Shown here in pieces: positions 8,451 to 17,079 of a stretch of DNA of 64,000 nt. The notes beneath the pieces are model-generated. The model was not told the origin of the DNA, searched no databases, and was given only the letters and a program-made list of their open reading frames with translations. The stretch is from Actinomyces weissii (GTDB taxonomy: Bacteria; Actinomycetota; Actinomycetes; Actinomycetales; Actinomycetaceae). A program made the position numbers and the translations under genes. Positions within the stretch are counted from its first letter, which is position 1. Each line of letters begins with the position of its first letter. Location of the stretch: assembly GCF_016598775.1 (NCBI RefSeq), contig NZ_CP066802.1, positions 124,001-188,000 on the forward strand. The letters run 5' to 3'.

Positions 8451-8957
8451 CTACTGGCCGGTAACCGGCAGGTCCTCCTCGGCGTCCAGCACGTGCGCAG
8501 CGCCGCGCAATCCCTTGACCAGACAGGCGTTGGCCGCCGGGCTCTCCAGGTAGACCACCAGGCCACCACCTGCGGCGTCGATCCGGGTGATGCTGGTGCC
8601 GCAGGTCTGCGCCGCCTGTGCAACTGCCTCGCCGAGCTCGCTCAGCACCTGGTCCAGCTGGCCTGCGGCATCCAGCTCCTCCAGGCCCTGGCTCAGCGTC
8701 ACGATCACCCCCGGTCCCGTTGGCTTCATCTGGTCACCGCCGGGCGCGACGCCGCCACCAAGGCGGATGGGGCTGCCGCTCGTAGCCGGGGACTGCGTAC
8801 TCAAGGCGCTCTCCTTAGGTAGGCCGGTGGCCAGGCCCGTGACCGACACGGACAGCAGCAGCGAAGTCATCACGGCAGAGGCCACAGAGGAGGCTGACAA
8901 AGGGCGCCTGGGCGTCGTCGTCGTGCGCCGGGCCCGGTGCCTGGCGGAGCCGCTCAT
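8451..8957 (-). CDS. Secreted protein resembling a free-standing inhibitor I9/subtilase propeptide
   Basis: 168 residues; ATG 8957 overlaps the stop of the subtilase gene by four bases (ATGA), so it is translationally coupled. Residues 1-45 are an Arg-rich start plus a hydrophobic signal. The mature part reads GVIVTLSQG (res ~83-91), a helical stretch, then a Gly-rich strand (GGLVVYLES), a helix and a final LDAEEDLPVT. This order matches the I9 prodomain of the neighbouring protease (FIVSYKQD ... MASVHLSD ... VEAVEPDLHVT) by eye. Two Cys (119, 145) may pair. Inferred role: inhibitor, chaperone or immunity factor for the coupled protease. Alternatively an unrelated small secreted protein. Confidence 0.65.
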   Translation of the reverse strand: MSGSARHRARRTTTTPRRPLSASSVASAVMTSLLLSVSVTGLATGLPKESALSTQSPATSGSPIRLGGGVAPGGDQMKPTGPGVIVTLSQGLEELDAAGQLDQVLSELGEAVAQAAQTCGTSITRIDAAGGGLVVYLESPAANACLVKGLRGAAHVLDAEEDLPVTGQ

Positions 8958-10657
8958 TGCCCCTTCTCCTCAAGTACCTTGTCGTCCTTCTTGTCCTTGA
9001 TCTTCTCAAGCAGGTCACGCAGGCGCTGCTTGATGGGCTTCTTGGTGGCCTCCGGCTGCGGCGCAGGCTGGGCGGGAGGTGCGGTCTCCGCAGGCGGTTC
9101 CGGGGCGGGCTGCGGCTCCCCGCCACTGCGCTGCCTGGCCAGCTCGGTTACCGCGGAGGTGGCGTTGACGATACCGGTGCCGCACCAGGAGGTGTCGCAG
9201 GTCATAGGGGTGGAGGTGTTCTGCAGCAGCTGTGTGGCGCGGGTGGTGTCGAGCGTGGGGTCCAGGGAGGCGAGCAGCGCCAGGGTCCCCGATACGTGTG
9301 GTGCGGCCTGGCTGGTGCCCATCATGTACAGGTAGGCCGAGCCCTGGGGGGTTGTCTCGGAGACGTCTCCCAGGGAGAGGATGCCGCCGCTCTGGTCGAA
9401 CTCGTCCAGGTAGCCGCCCGGGGCGGAGACCTCGATGGTCTGACCGTAGTTGGAGTACACCGCCCGCTCGCCGGTGTTGGTGGAGGCCCCCACGGTGACC
9501 ACGTTGTTGCACGACGCCGGGGCCGCCCCTGCGGCGTCGATCGCGTCGTTGCCGGCGGCGGCCACCACGATTGCGCCCCGACCGACAGCGGCGTCGATAG
9601 CGCGCTGGTAGTAGACGGGGCAGGTCCGGCTGCCGCCCAGGCTCATGTTGATGATCTTGGCGGGGTTGGGGTTGTCCGGGACGCCCGTGACCTTGCCGCC
9701 AGAGGCCCAGGTGATGGCGTCGAGGATGTCCGAGCTGAGCCCGCCGCAGCGGCCCAGGGCCCGTACCGGCAGGATCCTGGCGTCTGGCGCCACCCCGCTG
9801 ACACCGGTGCCGTTGTTGGTGGTGGCAGCGATGGTGCCTGCCACGTGCGTGCCGTGCCAGGAGGAGGGGCGGCCACGCATACCCGCCTTGCACTCGTCGT
9901 CCGCAAAGAAGTCGCCCTCGTCGGCGGGGTTGGCGTCACGACCGTCGTTGTCGCCAGCGACAAAGGGCTCGCTGATGAAGTCGTAGCCGGGCAGGACCTG
10001 CCCCTCCAGGTCCGGGTGGGACAGGATGCCGGAGTCGATCACGGCCACCGTCACGCCCGCTCCCCGGGACTGGGACCAGGCGTTGGTGACGTTCATACCC
10101 GCGGGCGCGGAGGTCAGGTCCCACTGGCGGCCGAAGTGCTCGTCGTTGGGGACGTTCTCGTCCAGGGAGGTCACGTGCAGGTCCGGTTCCACGGCCTCGA
10201 CGTCAGCTGCCGCACCCAGGTCCTCGATGAAGGTGAGCACCTGCTCGGCGGTCAGCTTGTCGGAGAGGTGCACGGAGGCCATTCCCAGGGTGTGGGCGGA
10301 GACCTGCTCAACCTTCACGGAGACCTTGCTGGCGGCTGTGGTGATCGTGGTCTTGACCTCCGGGGGCAGGAGGTCAAGCACGTTGCTGCCGTCTGCCTTC
10401 AAGGAGCTGAGGGCCTGGGCGGTCTGCGAGTCCTGCTTGTAGGAGACGATGAAGCGCTCGGCTGAGGAGCCGTCCTCCGTGCCTGCCTCACCGTCTGCCG
10501 TCTGCGGGGAGCCGGAGGCCGCGGCGGACGAGGGAGATCCCGCCACCTTGGAGCTGAGCACGCCGCTGACGGCGAGCACGACGGCGATCACGGCGATCAC
10601 GGTGGTCACAGCCACTGCAATATAGGGGGCCGGGCTTCTGCGGGTTGTCGATGCCAT
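8954..10657 (-). CDS. S8 family serine peptidase (subtilase)
   Basis: 567 residues. An N-terminal membrane/signal segment (res 12-35) is followed by an I9 propeptide (~67-163) and the subtilisin domain. The catalytic triad is complete: Asp208 in AVIDSGILSHPDL, His268 in WHGTHVAGT and Ser449 in MGTSQAAPHVSG, with oxyanion-hole Asn370 in AAAGN. The C terminus has a Pro/Ala linker and a Lys-rich tail (KKPIKQRLRDLLEKIKDKK), perhaps wall-binding. Likely secreted or surface-held endopeptidase. Coupled to the following I9-like gene by an ATGA overlap. Confidence 0.93.
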   Translation of the reverse strand: MASTTRRSPAPYIAVAVTTVIAVIAVVLAVSGVLSSKVAGSPSSAAASGSPQTADGEAGTEDGSSAERFIVSYKQDSQTAQALSSLKADGSNVLDLLPPEVKTTITTAASKVSVKVEQVSAHTLGMASVHLSDKLTAEQVLTFIEDLGAAADVEAVEPDLHVTSLDENVPNDEHFGRQWDLTSAPAGMNVTNAWSQSRGAGVTVAVIDSGILSHPDLEGQVLPGYDFISEPFVAGDNDGRDANPADEGDFFADDECKAGMRGRPSSWHGTHVAGTIAATTNNGTGVSGVAPDARILPVRALGRCGGLSSDILDAITWASGGKVTGVPDNPNPAKIINMSLGGSRTCPVYYQRAIDAAVGRGAIVVAAAGNDAIDAAGAAPASCNNVVTVGASTNTGERAVYSNYGQTIEVSAPGGYLDEFDQSGGILSLGDVSETTPQGSAYLYMMGTSQAAPHVSGTLALLASLDPTLDTTRATQLLQNTSTPMTCDTSWCGTGIVNATSAVTELARQRSGGEPQPAPEPPAETAPPAQPAPQPEATKKPIKQRLRDLLEKIKDKKDDKVLEEKGQ

Positions 10658-10939
10658 AGGGACTTTCCTTACGACGCCTGGAGGAGGCGGGGGCGGGACG
10701 GTTCCAGGGGGCCCTGGGGCTCTGGTCTGCCCTTATAGTGGCTGACCCGCAGCACGCAGGTCGATGGGGAGGGGCCCCCACCGGGCCCCGGCCGCAAAGG
10801 TGCGGAGGCGCAGCGGTCGGGTGCAGGGTCCCTGCGGCACCGCCCCGGCCTGTGTGGGCCCGTGCTGGCCGGCCTTCGGTGGCTCTGTCCCCGGCGGAGG
10901 ACCAGGACTGGTGAGGGGCCGCCGGGTTGTGCCCCGCCC

Positions 10940-13648
10940 TCAGGCCTGGCCGCGCTTGACGGCCTCAAGCATGAGGGTGGCCACGTCCGTGACGCGGACC
11001 TGTGCGCCCTGGCTGGCCACGCCGTCGGAAAGCATGGTGGTGCAGAAGGGGCAGGCGGTGGCCACCACCTGTGCGCCCGTCCCGATGGCCTCCCGTGAGC
11101 GCTCCACCGCGATCCGCGTGCCGATCGACTCCTCCATGAAGGCCCGGGCCCCGCCGCCGCCGCAGCAGAAGCCGCGCTCACGGCTGCGGGGCATCTCGGC
11201 CAGCTCCGCACCGGTGGCCTCCAGCAGCTCGCGCGGCGGGGAGTAGACCTGGTTGTGGCGCCCCAGGTAGCAGGCGTCGTGGTAGGTGACCTTGAGCGGC
11301 ATCCCCCCGTCCGCTGCCGCCCTCCCCGCCTTCTCCGCGAGACCGGGACTTATGGACCGCGAGACCGGGACATATGGCTCACGAGACCGGTCACCTGCCG
11401 AGCGGCTGGCCTGGGCTGAGGTGGGCTCCGGGCTGGTGGAGGACGCTGGGACTGTGCTGGCGGAGGAAGCTGCCGGGGCTGCGCTGTTGGACGCCACGGG
11501 GGGCGTGCTGGTGGAGGCCGTCGGGGTCACTGCTGGACCGGCTGGGGCTGCCTCCGGACCGGCTGGGGCTGCCTCCGGACCGGCAGGGGCCGATACCACC
11601 GTGGTGCCGGGGGCCGCCGTCGGGGCCACGGGACGCAGCCGCCCCTCCCGCACCAGGGTGTTCAGCAGCTGGGTGTAGTGCAGCACCTCGTAGTGCCCCC
11701 CGACCTGCGGGTACTCGCGGGCAATGGTGTTGAAGCAGTGCGCGCAGGACACCACGATCCGCCGGGCCTCGACCTCGTTGAGAGTCTCCACGTTCTGGGC
11801 CGCCAGCGTCTGGAACAGGATCTCGTTCCCCGCGCGGCGGGCCGGGTCCCCGGTGCAGGTCTCGCCGTCGCCCAGCACCGCGAAGCGCACCCCGGCGGTG
11901 TGCAGCAGCTCGGCCAGCGCCCGGGTGGTCTTCCTGGCACGGTCCTCGTAGGCGCCCGCGCAGCCCACCCACAGCAGGTAGTCCACGCCAGTGGCGTCCT
12001 CCAGGTCCTGGCCGACCACCGGCACCGCAAAGTCCAGGCCCTTGGCCCACTCCAGGCGCTTGCGGGCGGGCAGGCCCCAGGGGTTGCCCTTGGACTCCAG
12101 CTTGCGGAACATCTGCCCCAGCTCCTTGGGGAAGGCCGAGGCCATAAGCACCTGCTGACGGCGCACGTCCACCACCCGGTCAATGTGCTCAATGTCCACC
12201 GGGCACTGGTCCACGCAGGCCCCACAGGTGGTGCAGGACCACAGGACGTCCGCAGTAAGCACCTCGCCGACCAGCTCCGCCGGGCGGGTGGCCACACCGC
12301 GCTCACCAGGGGCGGCCTTGGCCTCCAGCAGGGCACCCAGCACGTCACCGGTGTGGGCGCTGCCAGGGGCCAGCCCCAGGTCGGTGCGGGTGGCCAGGCC
12401 GTCGCGCGTGCCCGTCAGGCGGCCCAGCAGGCTGGGGCGGTGGGCGGCCAGCTGCTCCTCGGTCAGGGAGTCGACGTCGCCGCCCAGCGCCGCGGCGGCC
12501 CGCAGGTAGGGGGCGGCGGCAGCGTGGTGGTCCCGCAGCGCCAAGGTGAGCAGCTTGGGGGACAGGGGCTTGCCCGTGTTCCAGGCGGGGCACAGGTCCT
12601 GGCAGCGGCCGCACTCGGTGCAGGTGGAGAAGTCCAGCAGGCCCTTCCAGGTGAAGTCCTCGATCCGGCCCGCCCCCAGGCGCGGCTCCGGGCCCGTGCC
12701 CTCCTCGGCCGCCTCCAGCGCCTCGTCCAGCTCGTCCAGGGTCTCGGCGGTCAGCGGCTGGCCGGAGGGCAGCAGGATCGGCTCCAGGGGACCCAGGGAC
12801 TTTGTGGCGGCCAGGTTGCGGCCCGCGTAGACGGTCAGCAGCGCCAGGAAGCGGTGCCAGGCCACCCCCATGGAGGGCTGCAGCCCCACCACCGTCATCC
12901 ACACCATGGAGATCGCGATCTTGACGGTGGCCGTCACGGTGATCGCGATAGCCAGGCCCTCCGGCCCCAGGGGGGTGAGCAGGGGCGCCGCCCAGGCGGT
13001 CAGGGGGTGCAGCAGCCAGGAGGGTGCGCCGCCAGCGGGCGCGGTGAGCGTCAGGTTGGCGTGCTCCAGCATCCGCAGCAGCAGCACGCAGGCCACCACG
13101 CCGCCCACCACGGCCTCTACGAAGCGGGCCTGCGACGCCGTCGACCCGGCAAAGCGGGAGGTACGGGGACGCTGGCCGCCGTCGGAGTCTGGTGCGTAAG
13201 GAGGGGCGGACGCCCCCCGGCGGGTCAGGCGGGTGCGTAGCACGGCCAGGCCCACGATCCCCGCCAGGGACAGCCAGGCGAGCAGCTCCACCAGCCAGGC
13301 CCACCAGGGCTGCCGGTCCAGCCAGGGCAGGTGCCAGTGCGGGCCAGCCAGCACCTGGCCGTAGCCGGTCACCAGGGTCAGGAAGAGCAGGGGGAAGCTC
13401 ACCATCACCAGCCAGTGGGCGGCGCGCACCCAGGGGCGGCCCTTGAAGGCCTGATGGGACAGGACCGCGGTGAGGGTCTTCCAGGTGCGGCGTCCCACCG
13501 GGGTCAGGCGCTCGCGGGGAACCGGACGTCCCACCCGCACACGGTTGGCGATGGTCAGGGCCGCGCGGGCAAAGAGCCCGACACCGACGACGGTGAGCGC
13601 GGCGGTGACCAGCGCGCACACCAGCTGTACGACGGCGAGGGGAGTCAT
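10940..13648 (-). CDS. Membrane-bound Fe-S oxidoreductase (heterodisulfide reductase/GlpC-like)
   Basis: 902 residues. The N terminus has several membrane segments resembling the nitrate-reductase gamma/HdrE cytochrome type, with His residues (AAHWLVMVSF). Two 4Fe-4S motifs follow: CTECGRCQDLCPA (~340) and CTTCGACVDQCPV (~470). Two CCG domains come next, marked by CAHCFN (~634) and FCCGGGGA (~827). Such proteins shuttle electrons between membrane quinones and soluble carriers or thiols. Odd: between the CCG domains lies ~100 residues of Ala/Pro/Ser-rich sequence with triplicated AAPAGPE-type units and an in-frame copy of a dispersed palindromic repeat. Partner is unknown; no operon neighbours. 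Confidence 0.88.
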   Translation of the reverse strand: MTPLAVVQLVCALVTAALTVVGVGLFARAALTIANRVRVGRPVPRERLTPVGRRTWKTLTAVLSHQAFKGRPWVRAAHWLVMVSFPLLFLTLVTGYGQVLAGPHWHLPWLDRQPWWAWLVELLAWLSLAGIVGLAVLRTRLTRRGASAPPYAPDSDGGQRPRTSRFAGSTASQARFVEAVVGGVVACVLLLRMLEHANLTLTAPAGGAPSWLLHPLTAWAAPLLTPLGPEGLAIAITVTATVKIAISMVWMTVVGLQPSMGVAWHRFLALLTVYAGRNLAATKSLGPLEPILLPSGQPLTAETLDELDEALEAAEEGTGPEPRLGAGRIEDFTWKGLLDFSTCTECGRCQDLCPAWNTGKPLSPKLLTLALRDHHAAAAPYLRAAAALGGDVDSLTEEQLAAHRPSLLGRLTGTRDGLATRTDLGLAPGSAHTGDVLGALLEAKAAPGERGVATRPAELVGEVLTADVLWSCTTCGACVDQCPVDIEHIDRVVDVRRQQVLMASAFPKELGQMFRKLESKGNPWGLPARKRLEWAKGLDFAVPVVGQDLEDATGVDYLLWVGCAGAYEDRARKTTRALAELLHTAGVRFAVLGDGETCTGDPARRAGNEILFQTLAAQNVETLNEVEARRIVVSCAHCFNTIAREYPQVGGHYEVLHYTQLLNTLVREGRLRPVAPTAAPGTTVVSAPAGPEAAPAGPEAAPAGPAVTPTASTSTPPVASNSAAPAASSASTVPASSTSPEPTSAQASRSAGDRSREPYVPVSRSISPGLAEKAGRAAADGGMPLKVTYHDACYLGRHNQVYSPPRELLEATGAELAEMPRSRERGFCCGGGGARAFMEESIGTRIAVERSREAIGTGAQVVATACPFCTTMLSDGVASQGAQVRVTDVATLMLEAVKRGQA
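11336..11391 (-). repeat. Dispersed palindromic repeat, copy A (inside a CDS)
   Basis: Contains CGCGAGACCGGGACATATGG at 11358-11377, preceded by a variant of the same unit at 11336-11355 and followed by CTCACGAGACCGGT. Bases 11358-11391 are identical over 34 bp to 38041-38074. On the coding strand it is read in frame as SREPYVPVSRS within the Fe-S oxidoreductase linker. Confidence 0.85.
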
Positions 13649-14361
13649 GGCTACAGCCTAGCCGGGACGCGGGAGGGTGCCAGGACGAGGGGCGCTGCCG
13701 GGACTGGGTAGTGCCGGGACTGGGGAGTGCCGGGACGGGACGAAGCAGGGCGGGAAGGTGGTGAGGGGCGGGGAGGGCCGCTATCTGCTGGGTCGAGAGA
13801 CGGTCTCTAGGTGTGCCTACCACCAAGTGGTGCAGGTGGGCGGGGGATTCCAGGCGCCTGACCTCCGGGTGCCTGGCCCCAGGTCAGGCCAGGTGGGGGT
13901 GGAACGTGGGCGACTGGCTTGGAGCCTAGGCGTCCTGGCCCCTTGTCCCGGGGCTATCTCACGGTAGACCGTGGGAGGGGACGCCCCCGACAAGGTGTTG
14001 GCGGCCTGTTGCAGATAGGCGGGCCAGTCTGGTGCTGGGATTTCAACGTTTCCGGCTGTCCGGTGGTGTAGGAGAGTGCGTGAGGTGTGCGGCGTCGTCG
14101 TTGCACATTCAGTCGGGGTGCGCGAAACCACCAGGACGAGCGTGTTTCCGGGCACTGCCCATGATTGCACGGGAAAGCCTGTTCTGGTCTGTGGGCCGCC
14201 CGATCCGTCCCTCGCGCGGGCCTTGCCCTGGCCGACCACTGCTCCTGGCTCGGCACAGACCCGCCCGCGCCTTTACCGTAGACAGTACGCCAAGCAAGCC
14301 CCGCCGTCGTCGAGAAGCACCAGCAGATACAGTGAGCTCAAGTTATCCACAACTAAGGCCA
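13649..14361. other. Non-coding gap upstream of the Fe-S oxidoreductase
   Basis: No convincing gene. It holds an inverted repeat GCCTGACCT (13856-13864)/AGGTCAGGC (13881-13889) and one perfect DnaA-type 9-mer TTATCCACA near 14344. It drops in GC towards the right end. Presumably carries the promoter of the leftward Fe-S gene. I see no replication genes that would make it an origin. Confidence 0.4.
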
Positions 14362-14406
14362 CCCTTACCGAACTCGCGGTACATATGTCCCGGTCTCGCG
14401 GTAAGG
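14362..14406 (+). repeat. Dispersed palindromic repeat, copy C
   Basis: Bases 14382-14400 are the reverse complement of the CGCGAGACCGGGACATATG unit seen at 11358 and 38041. The copy is framed by CCTTACCG and CGGTAAGG, which can pair with each other. It lies just beyond the 3' end of the DUF4235 gene. Confidence 0.75.
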
Positions 14407-14416
14407 AAGGGGGTGG

Positions 14417-14734
14417 TTAGGCGGTTAGGGAGTCGGGCAGGTCGCTCCGCTGGCCGTTGAGCGGGTTCAGGCCCTTGCCTCCGTACCACTTGGCCACCTG
14501 GCGCAGGCTCAGCTCGCGGGTGAGGGTGAGCGCCGCACCGGACAGGATCGCGAAGGTCACCACCTCCATTAGCTTGTAGTCGAGCAGTTGCTCCTGCTCC
14601 TTGGGGGCGGGGCGGCCGGTGACCACGCGCCAGCCAGCGGCCACGACCTTGTCCGCCACCAGGCCAGCGACAATGGTGGACAGGGCGGCGGTGGCCTTCC
14701 AGACGAGGTCGTTGCGCTTGGGGTTGTTGGCCAT
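14417..14734 (-). CDS. DUF4235 membrane protein
   Basis: 105 residues from ATG 14734, with GAGGAG eight to ten bases upstream. Two hydrophobic segments (AALSTIVAGLVADKVV and VVTFAILSGAALTL) and the family pattern KATAALSTIVAGLVADKV...GWRVVTGRPAP fit the actinobacterial DUF4235 family of small membrane proteins. Function unknown. It is a single gene bordered by a palindromic repeat. Confidence 0.8.
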   Translation of the reverse strand: MANNPKRNDLVWKATAALSTIVAGLVADKVVAAGWRVVTGRPAPKEQEQLLDYKLMEVVTFAILSGAALTLTRELSLRQVAKWYGGKGLNPLNGQRSDLPDSLTA

Positions 14735-14920
14735 GGGGTGCTCCTCGAGGTTCAGGTCAGGCTGCAGGAAGATCATGCCTTAAAGGTGGCGCTCTGGCCC
14801 ACAGGCGGCGTTCACGACGGCGGGACGTGCACAGCTTTGCGCCCTGGCCTCGCTGGTCTCAGCGCTCCAAGGGACTTGGGAGCGAGGGCCGTCGGGGGCG
14901 CGGGTTGCCTTGCGCATGAC

Positions 14921-16258
14921 TCAGCGCTCCAGGGGCTTGGGAGTGGTGCGGGTAGTGCGTAGAGACCGGGGCGGGCTGGCGGAAACAGCCTTCTGGGTGG
15001 CGAGGATCTGCGCCGCGCGGGCCCGAGCAGCGTTAAGTACCTGTGCTCGAGGCGCCGGGGACCTACCAGGTTGAACCACTTGTTTGGACGTGCTGGGAGC
15101 CTGGTCTCGTGCGGAGGCGGCGGCAGGAGGCTGGACGCTGCCTGTTCTCGGGGTGCTCGCTGGTACCTCCGCCCTGACGTGAGGGGCCACCTGTTGCGGC
15201 GCACCGGGAGGCTGGGCGGCCGTAGGCCTCTGGACAGTTAGCGGGGATGGGCGGTTTCCAGGGTTGCGCGCGGGTTCCTGGGGCAGGCGGATGGCGTCAA
15301 CCGGTGTGCGAGAGGCTGGACTGGCGGGTCGCTGCATGTTCACCGGTTTGAGCTCCGGGGCCGGTCCAGGTGTCGGGGCGGGGGCTGGCACCGTCTGCGT
15401 GCCTCGGCTGGCGGCGGCGATAGCCTGCGCCATCGCTGCGGGGGTCCAGGAGGGTGCCCGGGGGCTGGTGGCCTGGCGCTCCGGCTCTCCGCGCGCCTGC
15501 AGGCTCACCTGCCCGTGGCGCAGGCGGTGAGCCAGGGTCCGGGAGCCGGTCAGCACCGCCCGGACGTTGAGCCGCACCTGGCTGCGCTGCTCCTCCGGCA
15601 CCGCCCGGGCGGCCTGCTCAAGCACCGCGGACACCGATCTGTTCTGTGAGCCGATGGAGGAGTTCACCCGGCTGGCCCCCAGGGAAATGTCGGCCCCGGC
15701 AGCAGGCTGGCTCGGGCCGAAGATGACCTGGTCGGACTCGTGCAGCACCGCCAGGGCCCGGTCGATCTTCTCGGTGGTGGCCTGGGCCAGTGCCTTTGAG
15801 AATCCGTGCGTCTTCCTGAGGTGCTTGCGTACCCTGACCATGAACCGCTTGCGGTCTCGGACCACCGCAGGGGACATGGGCTCTCGTCCACGGGTGCGGT
15901 AGGCCTCGATGCCTTCCAGCAGGCGCTGCGCCGACAAGGTGGACAGCGCCTGGAGCTGGCGGTCGAGCTGGCGGGTGTACTCCTGTCCCATGGCCTGCAG
16001 GACCTTGTTGCTGCCGGTGTGGAAGACCACCTGTACCGGCTTCTGGGAGTGCCAGGACAAGGAGCTCGGGGCTGCTGCCGTGGTGCTTTCCCAGACCAGC
16101 ACGTCCTGACTGCTCACGCGGCCCGGGGTGAACATGTCCGAGGCCACCAGACCTCCAGGAGCCTGCGGCTGGCCAGGGGTTGGGTGGGGGGCCTGCAGCT
16201 CCGCCAGCACCTGTTTGGTGAGCTGTTCTGGGGGTTGGTGGGGCCGGGGCGTGGTCAT
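14921..16258 (-). CDS. Ntox15 (Tde1-like) DNase toxin, linker-rich
   Basis: 445 residues. Residues ~90-210 match the novel-toxin-15 pattern: RQLDRQLQAL, an EAYRTRGREP stretch, basic helices, LHESD at 172-176 giving the HxxD motif (His173, Asp176), and RVNSSIGSQ at 197-205. In Agrobacterium Tde1, HxxD is needed for DNase activity. The usual Trp after GSQ is Asn here. The last ~180 residues are Pro/Ala/Gln-rich and disordered. No signal peptide, WXG, PAAR or Rhs region is visible, so the delivery route is unclear. The start overlaps the upstream immunity gene by four bases (ATGA). Family call is from motif recall. Confidence 0.7.
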   Translation of the reverse strand: MTTPRPHQPPEQLTKQVLAELQAPHPTPGQPQAPGGLVASDMFTPGRVSSQDVLVWESTTAAAPSSLSWHSQKPVQVVFHTGSNKVLQAMGQEYTRQLDRQLQALSTLSAQRLLEGIEAYRTRGREPMSPAVVRDRKRFMVRVRKHLRKTHGFSKALAQATTEKIDRALAVLHESDQVIFGPSQPAAGADISLGASRVNSSIGSQNRSVSAVLEQAARAVPEEQRSQVRLNVRAVLTGSRTLAHRLRHGQVSLQARGEPERQATSPRAPSWTPAAMAQAIAAASRGTQTVPAPAPTPGPAPELKPVNMQRPASPASRTPVDAIRLPQEPARNPGNRPSPLTVQRPTAAQPPGAPQQVAPHVRAEVPASTPRTGSVQPPAAASARDQAPSTSKQVVQPGRSPAPRAQVLNAARARAAQILATQKAVSASPPRSLRTTRTTPKPLER

Positions 16259-16986
16259 TGGTCTTCCGGGGCCTGGGTGGCTATTGAGGTGGCGACCTGT
16301 GCGGCCTGGGCGGAGAAGTCCTGTGCGAGCCTCCGGTCCTGGAGTTGGGCGAGGGTGACCAGGTAGCTCAGGGCGGGGTGGACCCCGACGTCGGCCATGC
16401 TGATCTTCCCGGTGAAGCAGTAGGCGGGTGTCAGGCCCAGCACCTGGTCGGGGCCCAGGGCGCCGAAGCGTTCCAGGGCGGTGTCCACCACGTTCTCACC
16501 AGTGTCCTCATCAGCCAACTCATCCTCAAACGAATCAGTTAGGACGATGGCGCCCATGCGCTCGCGCTTAACCGGGTTGTCCATGTCCCTGGCGTTGTCA
16601 GCATCTGGGCGTATCTTGCCGAAGGCGGGGTCGATGCTCAGGGCGGGGCCGGAGGTCTCTCCCCACAGCTGCATCTCTCCTAGGGCGGTGCGGGTCAGGC
16701 ACCACCAGTTCTGTGGGGGGAAGGGCAGGTCCAGGTCCGCCAGCCAGGCCTGGACCACGGGCTCCCACTCCAGGGGGTCGGTGATCCAGAAGCGTCCCTG
16801 CTTGAAGCCCTCAAAGCCGAAGCGCCGCCAGATCTGCAGCACCGAGCTGGGCAGCACGCCCTCGAAGCGCTCCAGGTGCTCCTGGCTGACAGGACGACCC
16901 ACCCCCATCGGCATCCAACCATCGTCCAGAAGCCCGTCCTGGACCGTCTCGTCCACCCACTGACTGTCACAACGCAGCTCAACCAT
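16255..16986 (-). CDS. GAD/DUF1851 (Tdi1-like) immunity protein
   Basis: 243 residues. The N-terminal GAD-like region has LPSSVLQIWRRFGFEGFKQG, FWITDP and WEPVVQAWL, then the WWCLTRTALGEMQLWG block typical of immunity proteins of this group. The C-terminal part (ALERFGALGPDQVLGLTPAYCF) fits DUF1851. Agrobacterium Tdi1, partner of the Ntox15 DNase Tde1, has this architecture. It precedes the toxin gene and overlaps it by four bases, so the antidote is made first. ATG 16986 is chosen; an in-frame GTG lies two codons earlier. No clear ribosome site. Confidence 0.75.
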   Translation of the reverse strand: MVELRCDSQWVDETVQDGLLDDGWMPMGVGRPVSQEHLERFEGVLPSSVLQIWRRFGFEGFKQGRFWITDPLEWEPVVQAWLADLDLPFPPQNWWCLTRTALGEMQLWGETSGPALSIDPAFGKIRPDADNARDMDNPVKRERMGAIVLTDSFEDELADEDTGENVVDTALERFGALGPDQVLGLTPAYCFTGKISMADVGVHPALSYLVTLAQLQDRRLAQDFSAQAAQVATSIATQAPEDQ

Positions 16987-17079
16987 GACCACACGCTACA
17001 GCCCAGCAGGCTTCCAGGACCCGGTTCCGGGTTAGTTTCCGGCGGCGGGGCGGGCAAGCCTGCCACCGTAGCCAGCCCG

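Noticed and set aside
11678..13240. 520-codon rightward frame opposite the Fe-S oxidoreductase
   Set aside because: Low-complexity Gln/Gly/Val translation; the opposite strand encodes clear 4Fe-4S and CCG motifs.
14344..14352. Replication origin from a DnaA box (TTATCCACA)
   Set aside because: Only one perfect box and no dnaA, dnaN or box cluster nearby.
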